From the NCBI GenBank assembly GCA_900754605.1, contig CAAEDK010000265.1, forward strand, positions 1-50,525: a stretch of DNA of 50,525 nt, written 5' to 3'. Source of the stretch: an uncultured Oscillospiraceae bacterium. GTDB taxonomy: Bacteria; Bacillota_A; Clostridia; Oscillospirales; Oscillospiraceae. Each line of letters opens with the position of its first letter. The first letter of the stretch is position 1. The notes under the pieces were generated by a model. The model worked only from the letters and a program-made list of their open reading frames with translations, did not search any database and had not been told where the DNA came from. Below are positions 44,261 through 50,525 of the stretch, piece after piece. A program made the position numbers and the translations under genes.

Positions 44261-45343
44261 TTACCTCCCGTACATGGCTTCCAGCTGCTCTAGCAGCTGG
44301 TCAAAGCTGACCGGATGGGGAACGGCGCGGCCCAGGGATTCCAACAGGATCAGATTGATCCTGCCCCCCAGGTTTTTCTTGTCCCGCAACACTGCGTGGG
44401 TCATGACATCCCAAGAGCAGGGAATATCCAGGGGCAGGCCATACTTCTTTAAAATATCCTGAATAGACAAGATCGCCTCCTCCGGGGTCACGCCCATTCC
44501 AAAGCCAATCTGTGCCGCCCAGTTCATACCGGCGGCCACTCCCTGACCATGGCTGCAAGTCTCATAGTTCCCGGCCAACTCAAAGGCATGACCGATGGTG
44601 TGTCCGAAATTCAGCACCATACGCTCCCCAGTGTCCCGTTCGTCGGCCAGAACCACCTGCCGCTTCAAATCGCAGCAGGTGTAGATCACCTGCTCAATAT
44701 GCTCCATTACGCCGGCCCGGCCACCGCATCGGTTCAGCAAATCGAAGAACATCCGATCCCGGATGCAGCCATATTTGATCACCTCGGCCATGCCGTCAGA
44801 AAAGGTGCGGTCGCTGAGGGTATTGAGACAATCTGGATCGATCAGCACCCCTTTGGGCTGCCAGAAGGCTCCCGCCAAATTTTTTCCGGCCTGGAGGTCG
44901 ATGGCCACCTTGCCCCCGACAGAGGAATCCACCTGGGCCAGCAGGGTAGTTGGGATCTGGATCAGATCCACCCCGCGGAGGAGGGTAGCGGCGGCAAAGC
45001 CCGCCAAATCACCCACCACGCCACCGCCCAGAGCCACCACTCCATCGGTGCGGGTCATTCCGAACGCCATCATACGCTCCCACAGCAGAACCAATTGCTC
45101 CGGGCACTTGGCCGCCTCCCCAGCAGGGACAGAGCAGCAGCAGACCTGAAACCCTGCCCGCTTCAGGCTGTCCGCCGTCCGCTCCAAATACAAGGGCAGA
45201 ACATTGCTGTCGGTCACCATGGCCAGCTTCCGGGCCCGGGGAAGCAGCATCCGGCAGCGCTTCCCCACCTGATCCAAAAGGCCGCGCTGGATCTCGATCT
45301 GATACTCCCGGCCCGGAAGATCCACAGTCAGCATTTTTTTCAT
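44261..45343 (-). CDS. aroB: 3-dehydroquinate synthase
   Basis: A 360-residue AroB with an NAD-binding site (VVALGGGVVGDLAGFAAATLLRGVDLIQIPTTLLAQVDSS... family hallmark), the metal site with the glutamate and histidines (GMAEVIKYG, NFGHTIGHAFE, HGQGVAAGM). The ATG overlaps the stop of the 42-codon ORF by 4 bp, so the two are coupled. Confidence 0.96.
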   Translation of the reverse strand: MKKMLTVDLPGREYQIEIQRGLLDQVGKRCRMLLPRARKLAMVTDSNVLPLYLERTADSLKRAGFQVCCCSVPAGEAAKCPEQLVLLWERMMAFGMTRTDGVVALGGGVVGDLAGFAAATLLRGVDLIQIPTTLLAQVDSSVGGKVAIDLQAGKNLAGAFWQPKGVLIDPDCLNTLSDRTFSDGMAEVIKYGCIRDRMFFDLLNRCGGRAGVMEHIEQVIYTCCDLKRQVVLADERDTGERMVLNFGHTIGHAFELAGNYETCSHGQGVAAGMNWAAQIGFGMGVTPEEAILSIQDILKKYGLPLDIPCSWDVMTHAVLRDKKNLGGRINLILLESLGRAVPHPVSFDQLLEQLEAMYGR

Positions 45344-45468
45344 TCTGCATCCACCTTTTCTTTACAGATCCGCCCCTCAGCCAGCAGGGTGCACAAGCGG
45401 CCTCCGTTGCCCTGCTCCAGGGCGTCCCGGTACTCGACCAGATTGCCGCCCGCAATGCCCACTTTCAT
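45340..45468 (-). CDS. Small coupled ORF of 42 codons in the aro operon
   Basis: An ORF from ATG 45468 to TGA 45340, starting MKVGIAGGNLVEYRD and ending ICKEKVDAE. A good ribosome site (AGGAGAGGTGCCGGAT) lies upstream and its stop overlaps the aroB start as ATGA, so it is probably translated and may enhance aroB translation. It has two cysteines and no recognised domain. I do not know its function; it could be a leader-type coupling ORF. Confidence 0.5.
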   Translation of the reverse strand: MKVGIAGGNLVEYRDALEQGNGGRLCTLLAEGRICKEKVDAE

Positions 45469-45485
45469 ATCCGGCACCTCTCCTG

Positions 45486-46502
45486 TTAATCCTCGGCCAG
45501 AACCGCCGCCCGCACCCGGCGGACCGCCTTGGCCACATCCTCGAACTGTTCTGGTCGCAGAGACTGGGCTCCGTCGCACAATGCATGGGCAGGATCGTTA
45601 TGCACCTCGATGATCAGTCCATCTGCCCCGCAGGCCGCCGCAGCCAGGGCCATAGGCTTAACATAGCGGGCCACACCGGTGGCATGGCTGGGATCCACAA
45701 TGACAGGCAGGTGGGTCAGTTCATGGAGGACAGAGACAGCGGACAGATCCAGAGTGTTGCGGGTGGCCGTCTCAAAGGTGCGGATCCCCCGCTCGCACAG
45801 GATGACATTTTCGTTCCCACTGGCCATGATGTACTCGGCACTCATCAGCAATTCCTTCATAGTGCTGGCCAATCCCCGCTTGAGCAGGATGGGCTTTTGG
45901 GTCTTGCCCAGCTCCTTGAGCAGTTCAAAATTCTGCATATTCCGGGCCCCAACCTGGATCACATCCACATCTTCAAAAAGCGGCAGATGGTTTGCGTTCA
46001 TGATTTCAGTAACAATAGGCAGCCCGGTCTCATGCTTGGCCTCCAGCAGCAGTTCAATGCCGTCCGCCTTCAACCCCTGAAAGTCATAGGGAGAGGTTCT
46101 GGGCTTGAAGGCGCCTCCCCGGAGCATAGTGGCTCCGGCAGCCTTGACGCTTTTGGCCACGGAGATGATCTGCTCCTCGCTCTCCACTGAGCAGGGGCCG
46201 GCAATGATGGCAAAATTCCCATGTCCCACCTTGACTTTGTCCACCCCAACCTCAATGATGGAGTCCATGGGATGAAATTTCCGGTTTGCGCTCTTGAACG
46301 GCTCAGACACACGCTTGACCCCCTCTACAATATCCAGTCCGCTGATCAAGTCCTCATCCAACTTGCTGGTGTCACCGATCACACCAATGACTGTGGAAAA
46401 ATCACCGGCCGATACGTGGGTACGCAGGTTTTGGGATTCGATCCACTGGATCAACTCTCGGATCCTCTCTTCCTTGGTATGCTGTTTCACGATAATCACC
46501 AT
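45486..46502 (-). CDS. aroF: DAHP synthase (type I-beta, KDO8PS-like)
   Basis: DAHP synthase condenses PEP and erythrose-4-phosphate, the first step of aromatic synthesis. About 338 residues: residues 1-75 an N-terminal ferredoxin-like regulatory domain (MVIIVKQHTKEERIRELI...), then the catalytic barrel with the FAIIAGPCSVES motif, LRGGAFKPRTSPYDFQG, KRGLASTMKE, and VIVDPSHATG near the end. I set the start at ATG 46502 with AAGGA 9 bases upstream, as ATG 46511 would be too close. It is the first structural gene of the operon, directly behind the attenuator. Confidence 0.95.
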   Translation of the reverse strand: MVIIVKQHTKEERIRELIQWIESQNLRTHVSAGDFSTVIGVIGDTSKLDEDLISGLDIVEGVKRVSEPFKSANRKFHPMDSIIEVGVDKVKVGHGNFAIIAGPCSVESEEQIISVAKSVKAAGATMLRGGAFKPRTSPYDFQGLKADGIELLLEAKHETGLPIVTEIMNANHLPLFEDVDVIQVGARNMQNFELLKELGKTQKPILLKRGLASTMKELLMSAEYIMASGNENVILCERGIRTFETATRNTLDLSAVSVLHELTHLPVIVDPSHATGVARYVKPMALAAAACGADGLIIEVHNDPAHALCDGAQSLRPEQFEDVAKAVRRVRAAVLAED

Positions 46503-46542
46503 ATTCAACATTCCTTTCTTCTTTCCCCGTCAAGCAAGGATG

Positions 46543-46579
46543 AAAAAGGCCTGCGGTGAAGTGTCATTCACCGCAGGCC
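46543..46579 (-). terminator. Attenuator terminator in the aro operon leader
   Basis: In the leftward transcript a perfect 13-bp stem (46579-46567 with 46560-46548) with a 6-base loop is followed by a U run (46547-46543). It lies between the aro promoter and aroF, so it can only cut the operon short, which is the mark of an attenuator. It follows the leader ORF stop by about 22 bases. Confidence 0.85.
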
Positions 46580-46601
46580 CTGTGTATCCCAACAATCCCA
46601 C

Positions 46602-46712
46602 TTATGCAGCGGAAGGGAGCCAATTATTTGCAGCAAAAAACACTTTTACTTGTTTCGCCCAAAAGCCGAAAAAGTAAAAGTAGCCATAAAAGAATGCTGC
46701 AAACTGCTTCAT
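46602..46712 (-). CDS. Aromatic leader peptide (attenuation peptide, 36 codons)
   Basis: An ORF from ATG 46712 to TAA 46602, with a strong AGGAGAGGAG site upstream. The 36-residue product has 9 Phe, 3 Tyr and 2 Trp; residues 4-18 read FAAFFYGYFYFFGFW. Such runs of regulatory codons are the hallmark of leader peptides that sense charged tRNAs, as in pheL and trpL. The coding region itself forms a long imperfect hairpin: GGAGCCA (46726-46720) pairs with 46622-46616, TTTGCAGCA (46703-46695) with 46635-46627, and CTTTTACTT (46680-46672) with 46651-46643. A possible antiterminator pair is GGCTCCCT (46621-46614) with AGGGCC (46581-46576). The peptide is not recognised as part of any known family. 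Confidence 0.85.
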   Translation of the reverse strand: MKQFAAFFYGYFYFFGFWAKQVKVFFAANNWLPSAA

Positions 46713-46754
46713 CGCGATATGGCTCCTCTCCTAAAATTTCTTTCTGTTTGTTTT

Positions 46755-46783
46755 ATGTTAGCACCGGATCCCACCGCTGTCAA
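46755..46783 (-). promoter_or_regulatory. Promoter of the aromatic amino acid operon
   Basis: Leftward, a perfect -35 TTGACA (46783-46778) and a -10 TAACAT (46760-46755) are 17 bp apart. The expected start is near 46748, giving a leader of about 245 bases with the leader peptide and attenuator. Confidence 0.85.
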
Positions 46784-47117
46784 TCGCAAATTTTCGTTAT
46801 TCCGATGAAATATCCGATTTTGATCCACACCTGTCGTAAAGGCCACATTCTTCATGTTCTATCCTTTTGGCCCGAAGCGAGTTCCCGTTCCGCTTCAGCA
46901 CCGCTTCGATCGGGAAATGGCCTGCCTGGCTCACACCGCTTCTACTGTCTCCCAAAAGCAGGCCATCCGCCATACGGATTGAAACGACCCAACTCCCGAT
47001 CTTCCATATTCAACGAGGAACATCCCTGTTTAAAATATTTTTCAGCGTTTCCTCGTCATAATATGTATGGTAACGTATCACTTTTGACCTCTTCCCAATA
47101 TGGTTGGAGGTGTTTTT
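46784..47117. other. Intergenic region between the aro promoter and the fibre gene
   Basis: I see no reliable gene in this stretch of about 330 bp. It has an inverted repeat TGGCCTGC/GCAGGCCA (46918-46925 and 46958-46965) and a TTCCCG/CGGGAA pair (around 46882-46916). No convincing promoter of the fibre gene was found. It might be a degraded remnant. Confidence 0.4.
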
Positions 47118-47651
47118 ATGGCGAGCAATCATACAGCAAACTACCAATTATGTCAATGGCAGGCGGACGACCAGGTACTCCGCACCGATTTCAACGAGGA
47201 CAACGCCAAGATCGACAGCGCTCTCAAGGATCTGGCCGCCGCGCAGGCGGAAAAAGCCGACCAGTCGGCCCTGGACGCTCTGGCCGCAGAGGTGGCGAAA
47301 AAGGCTGCCACGGCGGCGCTGGACGCCCTCAGCAAAAAGCTGGCATCCATGCCCTGCCTGGTGACGGGGACCTACACCGGAGACGGGGCAGAAAGCCGCC
47401 TGATCTCCCTGGGTTTCCAGCCCAAGGCCCTACTGGTGATGCGGGAGGAGGGCTATTCCGCCCGCCCCTATACCGATGACTACTACGGCGGCCTGGCCCT
47501 GCCGGGGAAGCCGGTATGCCTGCAAACCAGCTATGGGACCGATTATATTTTGACCATCGAATCCAAGGGATTCCGGGTCTACTACAACCGTGACAAATAC
47601 GTTTTCAGCAATCAGAAGGATACCAATTACCATTATCTGGCCTGGAAATAA
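47118..47651 (+). CDS. Phage tail-fibre-like protein, isolated
   Basis: A 177-residue protein. Its N-terminal part (MASNHTANYQLCQWQADDQVLRTDFNEDNAKIDSALKDL) is of the type that opens fibre or receptor-binding proteins in clostridial phage tails. A helical stalk of about 40 residues (LAAAQAEKADQSALDALAAEVAKKAAT) is followed by a C-terminal beta-rich domain of about 100 residues (GTYTGDGAESRLISLGFQPKALLV ... HYLAWK). The ATG at 47118 has GGAGGTG upstream. It is not near any other phage gene in the window; the particle operon lacks a fibre gene, so this may be its fibre. Recognition rests on the N-terminal style. Confidence 0.65.
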   Translation: MASNHTANYQLCQWQADDQVLRTDFNEDNAKIDSALKDLAAAQAEKADQSALDALAAEVAKKAATAALDALSKKLASMPCLVTGTYTGDGAESRLISLGFQPKALLVMREEGYSARPYTDDYYGGLALPGKPVCLQTSYGTDYILTIESKGFRVYYNRDKYVFSNQKDTNYHYLAWK

Positions 47652-47674
47652 AGGTCTCTGTTGATTGATAAGAT

Positions 47675-47713
47675 TAAAAATGAGTGGGCCCGAATCAGGC
47701 CCACTCATTTTTA
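47675..47713. terminator. Bidirectional terminator
   Basis: A 15-bp stem (AAAAATGAGTGGGCC with GGCCCACTCATTTTT) with T runs on both sides. It serves both the fibre gene and the SLH gene, which converge here. Confidence 0.85.
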
Positions 47714-47720
47714 AATGTGA

Positions 47721-50501
47721 TTACTTGGTGTACGCAGCGGTAGCCTTCAGATCGCCATAGGTAACCTGATAGGTCTGGCCGCTCACCAGGCTGCTGGAGA
47801 TGTCCAGCTCGCCGCTCTTCTGGCCCTCAGTCACAGTCACCTTGTAGGAGGCAACCTCAACATAACCGCTGTCACGCAGCTGGGACAGAGCCACAGTGTA
47901 CTCAGTCTCCTTGGCAGCCGCAGCGTTCAGGTTGATGGTGATCTTGCCATCAGTGCTCAGCTTCAGGCCGTCCACCTTGGCGTCGATCTCGTCCTTGCCG
48001 GTCTCGTCCTTGTCGGCAGTCTTGTGGACATAGATCTCAACGGCCTCGTCGTTGTCATCCTCGAACACGAAGACGGTCTGATCATAGGTGCCGTCCTTGC
48101 CGAAGTTCTTAGCCAGGCTGCTGGGAGTGGTGATCTTGCCGTCGCCGTCATCGTTGACGAAGATCTTGTAGCTGTCGGCCAGGACCACATCGTTGCTGCC
48201 CAGGCTCAGCACGCCGGCCTTGTAGGAGATCTCGGTGATCTTCTCGTAGGCCTTGAAGTCATCCTCGTCAGTACCGCTCACCTTATCCTGGTCGTCCATG
48301 TAGCCGTTCTCGTCATAGGAGACGTTCTGGTACAGGCCGATGGTCAGATCCTTGCTGGTGGCCTTGACGGTGGTGATCTCGCCGTTCACGATGGCGTCGT
48401 ACTCATAGTACTTGTTGTCATCCTTATCCACACTGGCGTTGGGCTTGCTCTCCAGGAGGTAGACGCGGTCGCCGCTGTCGCCGGAGATGGACATATCAGC
48501 AGAGTAGATGTAGACCACATCGGCGTAATCGTCATCCATAACCACAGCCACGGTCACAGCGCCATTCTTGCTGTTCTTGGCGGTGATGTCGGGGACATTC
48601 TTGATGCCGGTGTAAGCGGTCACATCGTCATCATCGTTCACCACGAAGATGGTGTCGTTGTTGGCCTTGACCTTGTCGATCTTGCCGCTGCCAGTAGTGT
48701 TGGTGTCGTTGACATAAACGGTGCTCTTGCCGTTCTCAGTCACAACGCCCTTATTGACGCTGGTGCTGACAGAGCCATAGAAGGTATCGGTATCCTTATC
48801 GGTGGGGATAGCCTCCAGCTCGTACTTGCCGTTGCTCTTCTCGTTGTAAGAGTACCAGTTGCCATAGTCACGGGCATCAAAATCGTCATCGTTATCAATG
48901 GTGATGACCTTGTTGGTGCCGTCGATGAAGTAGGCATCGCCCTCCAGGCTCTTCTTGGCACCACCAGCGTAGTCCATCTTGGCCACGTAGACATAGTCGT
49001 TGTGACCAGCGGTGCCGTCGGTGTAGATCACATAGCCGTTGGCGTCCAGAACCAGGGTGTAGGCGTCGTTCAGGTCGTAGGACAGATTGCTGTCGTCCTT
49101 CACGGCGTCAGTGTAGTTCTTGGAGTACTCGTACTTGGTGCCGTCCACGGTGACGTTCTTCTTCTCAGTGTAAGCGGTCACCTTGCCCTCGACGGTCTCA
49201 GCCAGGTCGATGGTCTTGATCTCCTTGTTGGCCACAGTGATCAGGACATAGTCCTCATCGGAGTAGCTGTCCAGGTAATCAAAGTCATCGGAGGACAGAG
49301 TGGTATCCTTGACGTCCACGAAGGCCTCGTCCAGAATGTCCAGCTCCAGCTCCTCGTCGTTCTTGTCGTAGTCGCCGTCAACCTGAGCCACATAGGAGTT
49401 GATGACGGTGATGACCACGTCGTTGGAGTCATCGTCGATGAACACCTCGGTGGTGGCGCCCTTCTTGATGACATCCTTGCCGGCATCATCGTCGTTGTTC
49501 TTGACGATGTAGTCGCTCAGCTTCACGTCCTGAGCCACGCCGTCCTTGACCACGGTGAAGTCGGCGTCGCCGTTCTTCAGGTCGTTGTAGACGTCGCTGC
49601 CCACCAGATCGTACAGGTCCTGCTTCTCGACGGTGGCGGTGTAAACAGCGTCAGCGTCGTCAGCGTAGGTGCCGATCTCCTTGTTCTCATAGGTCCACTT
49701 CACGGAAGGACGGCCGAAGTCGTCATCCGCGCCGTCGGCCTTGACCAGGTCGCCGTCGTACAGATCCTCACCCAGCTGGATGGTGTACTTGCCGTCCACC
49801 TTGGTGCTGTCGATCTTGGCGTACTTGCTGTCGGTGCCGGTGCGGGAATCATAGGTAGCCTTGCCGCCGGAGATGACGATGTCACCCACCTGCACGTCGC
49901 TGCCGTTCTTCTCAGCCTTAACCAGATCAGCCTCCAGGGCGTTCAGGACCATCTGAGCCACGTCGTTGCGGGTCAGGGCCTCCTTGGCGCCGGTGGCAAC
50001 ACCGTCGAACAGGCCAGCAGTGCTGCCGTTCTTGGTGGTCTCAACCAGCCAGTCAGAGCCGAAGTCGGCGCTGTACTGGAAGTAGCCCAGAGCCTTCAGC
50101 AGCATCAGGGCAGCCTGACCGGTGGTAACGGTGTCGTTGCCGCCGTAGGTCACCTTGTCATAGCCGCTGGTGATGCCGTTGGTGTAGCAGGCAGCCACAT
50201 AGGGCTCAGCCCACTCGGGCACGTCGGTGAAGGGGCTGGTGCCCTTGTAGCTGGCCACAGTGTAGTCCAGCAGGTTGCACATTACCACGGCCATCTCGTT
50301 ACGGGTGACCTTGGCATCGGGATTGAACTTGCCGTTCTCATCGCCGACCATGATGCCGACGGTCTTCAGGACCTCAATGGCTTCCTCGTTCTGCTTGGAA
50401 GTCACATCGGCATAGCTCGCGGCGCTGCTGCCCATTACCATCAGACCAGAGATCATGGTGGCGGTGAGGCCCAGGCTGAGAGCACGCTTCAGGTTTCTCA
50501 T
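47721..50501 (-). CDS. SLH-domain surface protein (S-layer or cell wall protein)
   Basis: A 926-residue secreted protein. Signal peptide at residues 1-30 (MRNLKRALSLGLTATMISGL). Three SLH-type repeats in residues about 33-195 (EEAIEVLKTVGIMVGDENGKFNPDAKVTRNEMA; FTDVPEWAEPYVAACYTNGITSGYD; GLFDGVATGAKEALTRNDVAQMVLNAL) would bind secondary cell wall polymers. The remainder (about 200-926) is a very acidic, repetitive beta-rich region with many Asp-Asp runs (NDDDDVTAYT, DDDYADVVY). The start has AAGGAGG 7 bases upstream. It could be the S-layer protein itself; calcium binding of the acidic region is possible but not shown. Confidence 0.85.
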   Translation of the reverse strand: MRNLKRALSLGLTATMISGLMVMGSSAASYADVTSKQNEEAIEVLKTVGIMVGDENGKFNPDAKVTRNEMAVVMCNLLDYTVASYKGTSPFTDVPEWAEPYVAACYTNGITSGYDKVTYGGNDTVTTGQAALMLLKALGYFQYSADFGSDWLVETTKNGSTAGLFDGVATGAKEALTRNDVAQMVLNALEADLVKAEKNGSDVQVGDIVISGGKATYDSRTGTDSKYAKIDSTKVDGKYTIQLGEDLYDGDLVKADGADDDFGRPSVKWTYENKEIGTYADDADAVYTATVEKQDLYDLVGSDVYNDLKNGDADFTVVKDGVAQDVKLSDYIVKNNDDDAGKDVIKKGATTEVFIDDDSNDVVITVINSYVAQVDGDYDKNDEELELDILDEAFVDVKDTTLSSDDFDYLDSYSDEDYVLITVANKEIKTIDLAETVEGKVTAYTEKKNVTVDGTKYEYSKNYTDAVKDDSNLSYDLNDAYTLVLDANGYVIYTDGTAGHNDYVYVAKMDYAGGAKKSLEGDAYFIDGTNKVITIDNDDDFDARDYGNWYSYNEKSNGKYELEAIPTDKDTDTFYGSVSTSVNKGVVTENGKSTVYVNDTNTTGSGKIDKVKANNDTIFVVNDDDDVTAYTGIKNVPDITAKNSKNGAVTVAVVMDDDYADVVYIYSADMSISGDSGDRVYLLESKPNASVDKDDNKYYEYDAIVNGEITTVKATSKDLTIGLYQNVSYDENGYMDDQDKVSGTDEDDFKAYEKITEISYKAGVLSLGSNDVVLADSYKIFVNDDGDGKITTPSSLAKNFGKDGTYDQTVFVFEDDNDEAVEIYVHKTADKDETGKDEIDAKVDGLKLSTDGKITINLNAAAAKETEYTVALSQLRDSGYVEVASYKVTVTEGQKSGELDISSSLVSGQTYQVTYGDLKATAAYTK

Positions 50502-50525
50502 TGGAATTCCTCCTTGATTTTTTCA

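Noticed and set aside
46502..46800. T-box riboswitch upstream of aroF
   Set aside because: No T-box consensus (GGTGGNACCGCG-like) or specifier stem found; the leader has instead an aromatic-rich ORF and a simple terminator.
46556..47479. A 307-codon plus-strand frame across the aro leader and the fibre gene start
   Set aside because: It runs antisense to the attenuator and out of frame through the fibre gene, with no ribosome site.
1..50525. CRISPR arrays, tRNA or rRNA genes, insertion sequences, integrases
   Set aside because: None was recognised by eye; short tRNA-like folds cannot be fully excluded without a covariance search.

Overview
The window comes from a GC-rich, spore-forming-type Clostridia bacterium. 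Gene content and style fit Oscillospiraceae relatives such as Flavonifractor, Lawsonibacter or Pseudoflavonifractor, but that placement is inferred from glgC/glgD pairing, a PdaB-type deacetylase, SLH-domain surface protein, YfcC permeases and strong AGGAGG ribosome sites, not from a database search. I see no rRNA, tRNA, CRISPR array, integrase or transposase.

Layout. (1) 1-2780: recG and a small C-GCAxxG-C-C protein, rightward. (2) 2777-16001: one leftward, tightly overlapping operon of 19 phage-type genes running terS, terL, portal, prohead protease, decoration protein, capsid, three connector genes, sheath, tube, tail chaperone with a -1 frameshift, a 208-residue protein in the tape-measure slot, then LysM/XkdQ/OB-fold/gp25-like/baseplate J/YmfQ baseplate genes. 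It has no integrase, repressor, replication, holin, endolysin or tail-fibre gene and sits between housekeeping genes, so it looks like a domesticated PBSX-like or gene-transfer-agent-like particle. A 94-bp direct repeat around a hairpin-rich 159-bp insert separates terL from the portal gene. (3) 16313-17470: a secreted D,D-carboxypeptidase. (4) 17576-27089: glycogen metabolism (glgB-glgC-glgD-glgA, then glgP) and rpiB, each unit with a clear sigma-A promoter and a hairpin terminator. (5) 27198-32219: a leftward YfcC permease - amidohydrolase - YfcC permease operon, divergent from a MerR regulator, with a classical MerR-type 19-bp-spacer promoter between them. (6) 32456-38892: pta, an XRE regulator, lepA, a PdaB-like deacetylase and an alanine/cation symporter. 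(7) 39057-46783: a leftward aromatic amino acid operon, aroF - 42-codon ORF - aroB - aroA - aroC - pheA - aroE/aroK fusion - aroQ, covering all steps from erythrose-4-phosphate to phenylpyruvate. (8) 47118-50501: an isolated phage tail-fibre-like gene and a large acidic SLH protein.

The most striking regulatory find is upstream of aroF. A good promoter is followed by a 36-codon ORF with 14 Phe/Tyr/Trp codons, itself folded in a long hairpin, and then a perfect rho-independent terminator before aroF. This is the architecture of ribosome-mediated transcription attenuation for an aromatic amino acid operon. The other main leads are the particle operon (very short tape-measure slot, frameshifted chaperone, fibre gene 44 kb away) and the MerR-controlled permease/hydrolase unit.
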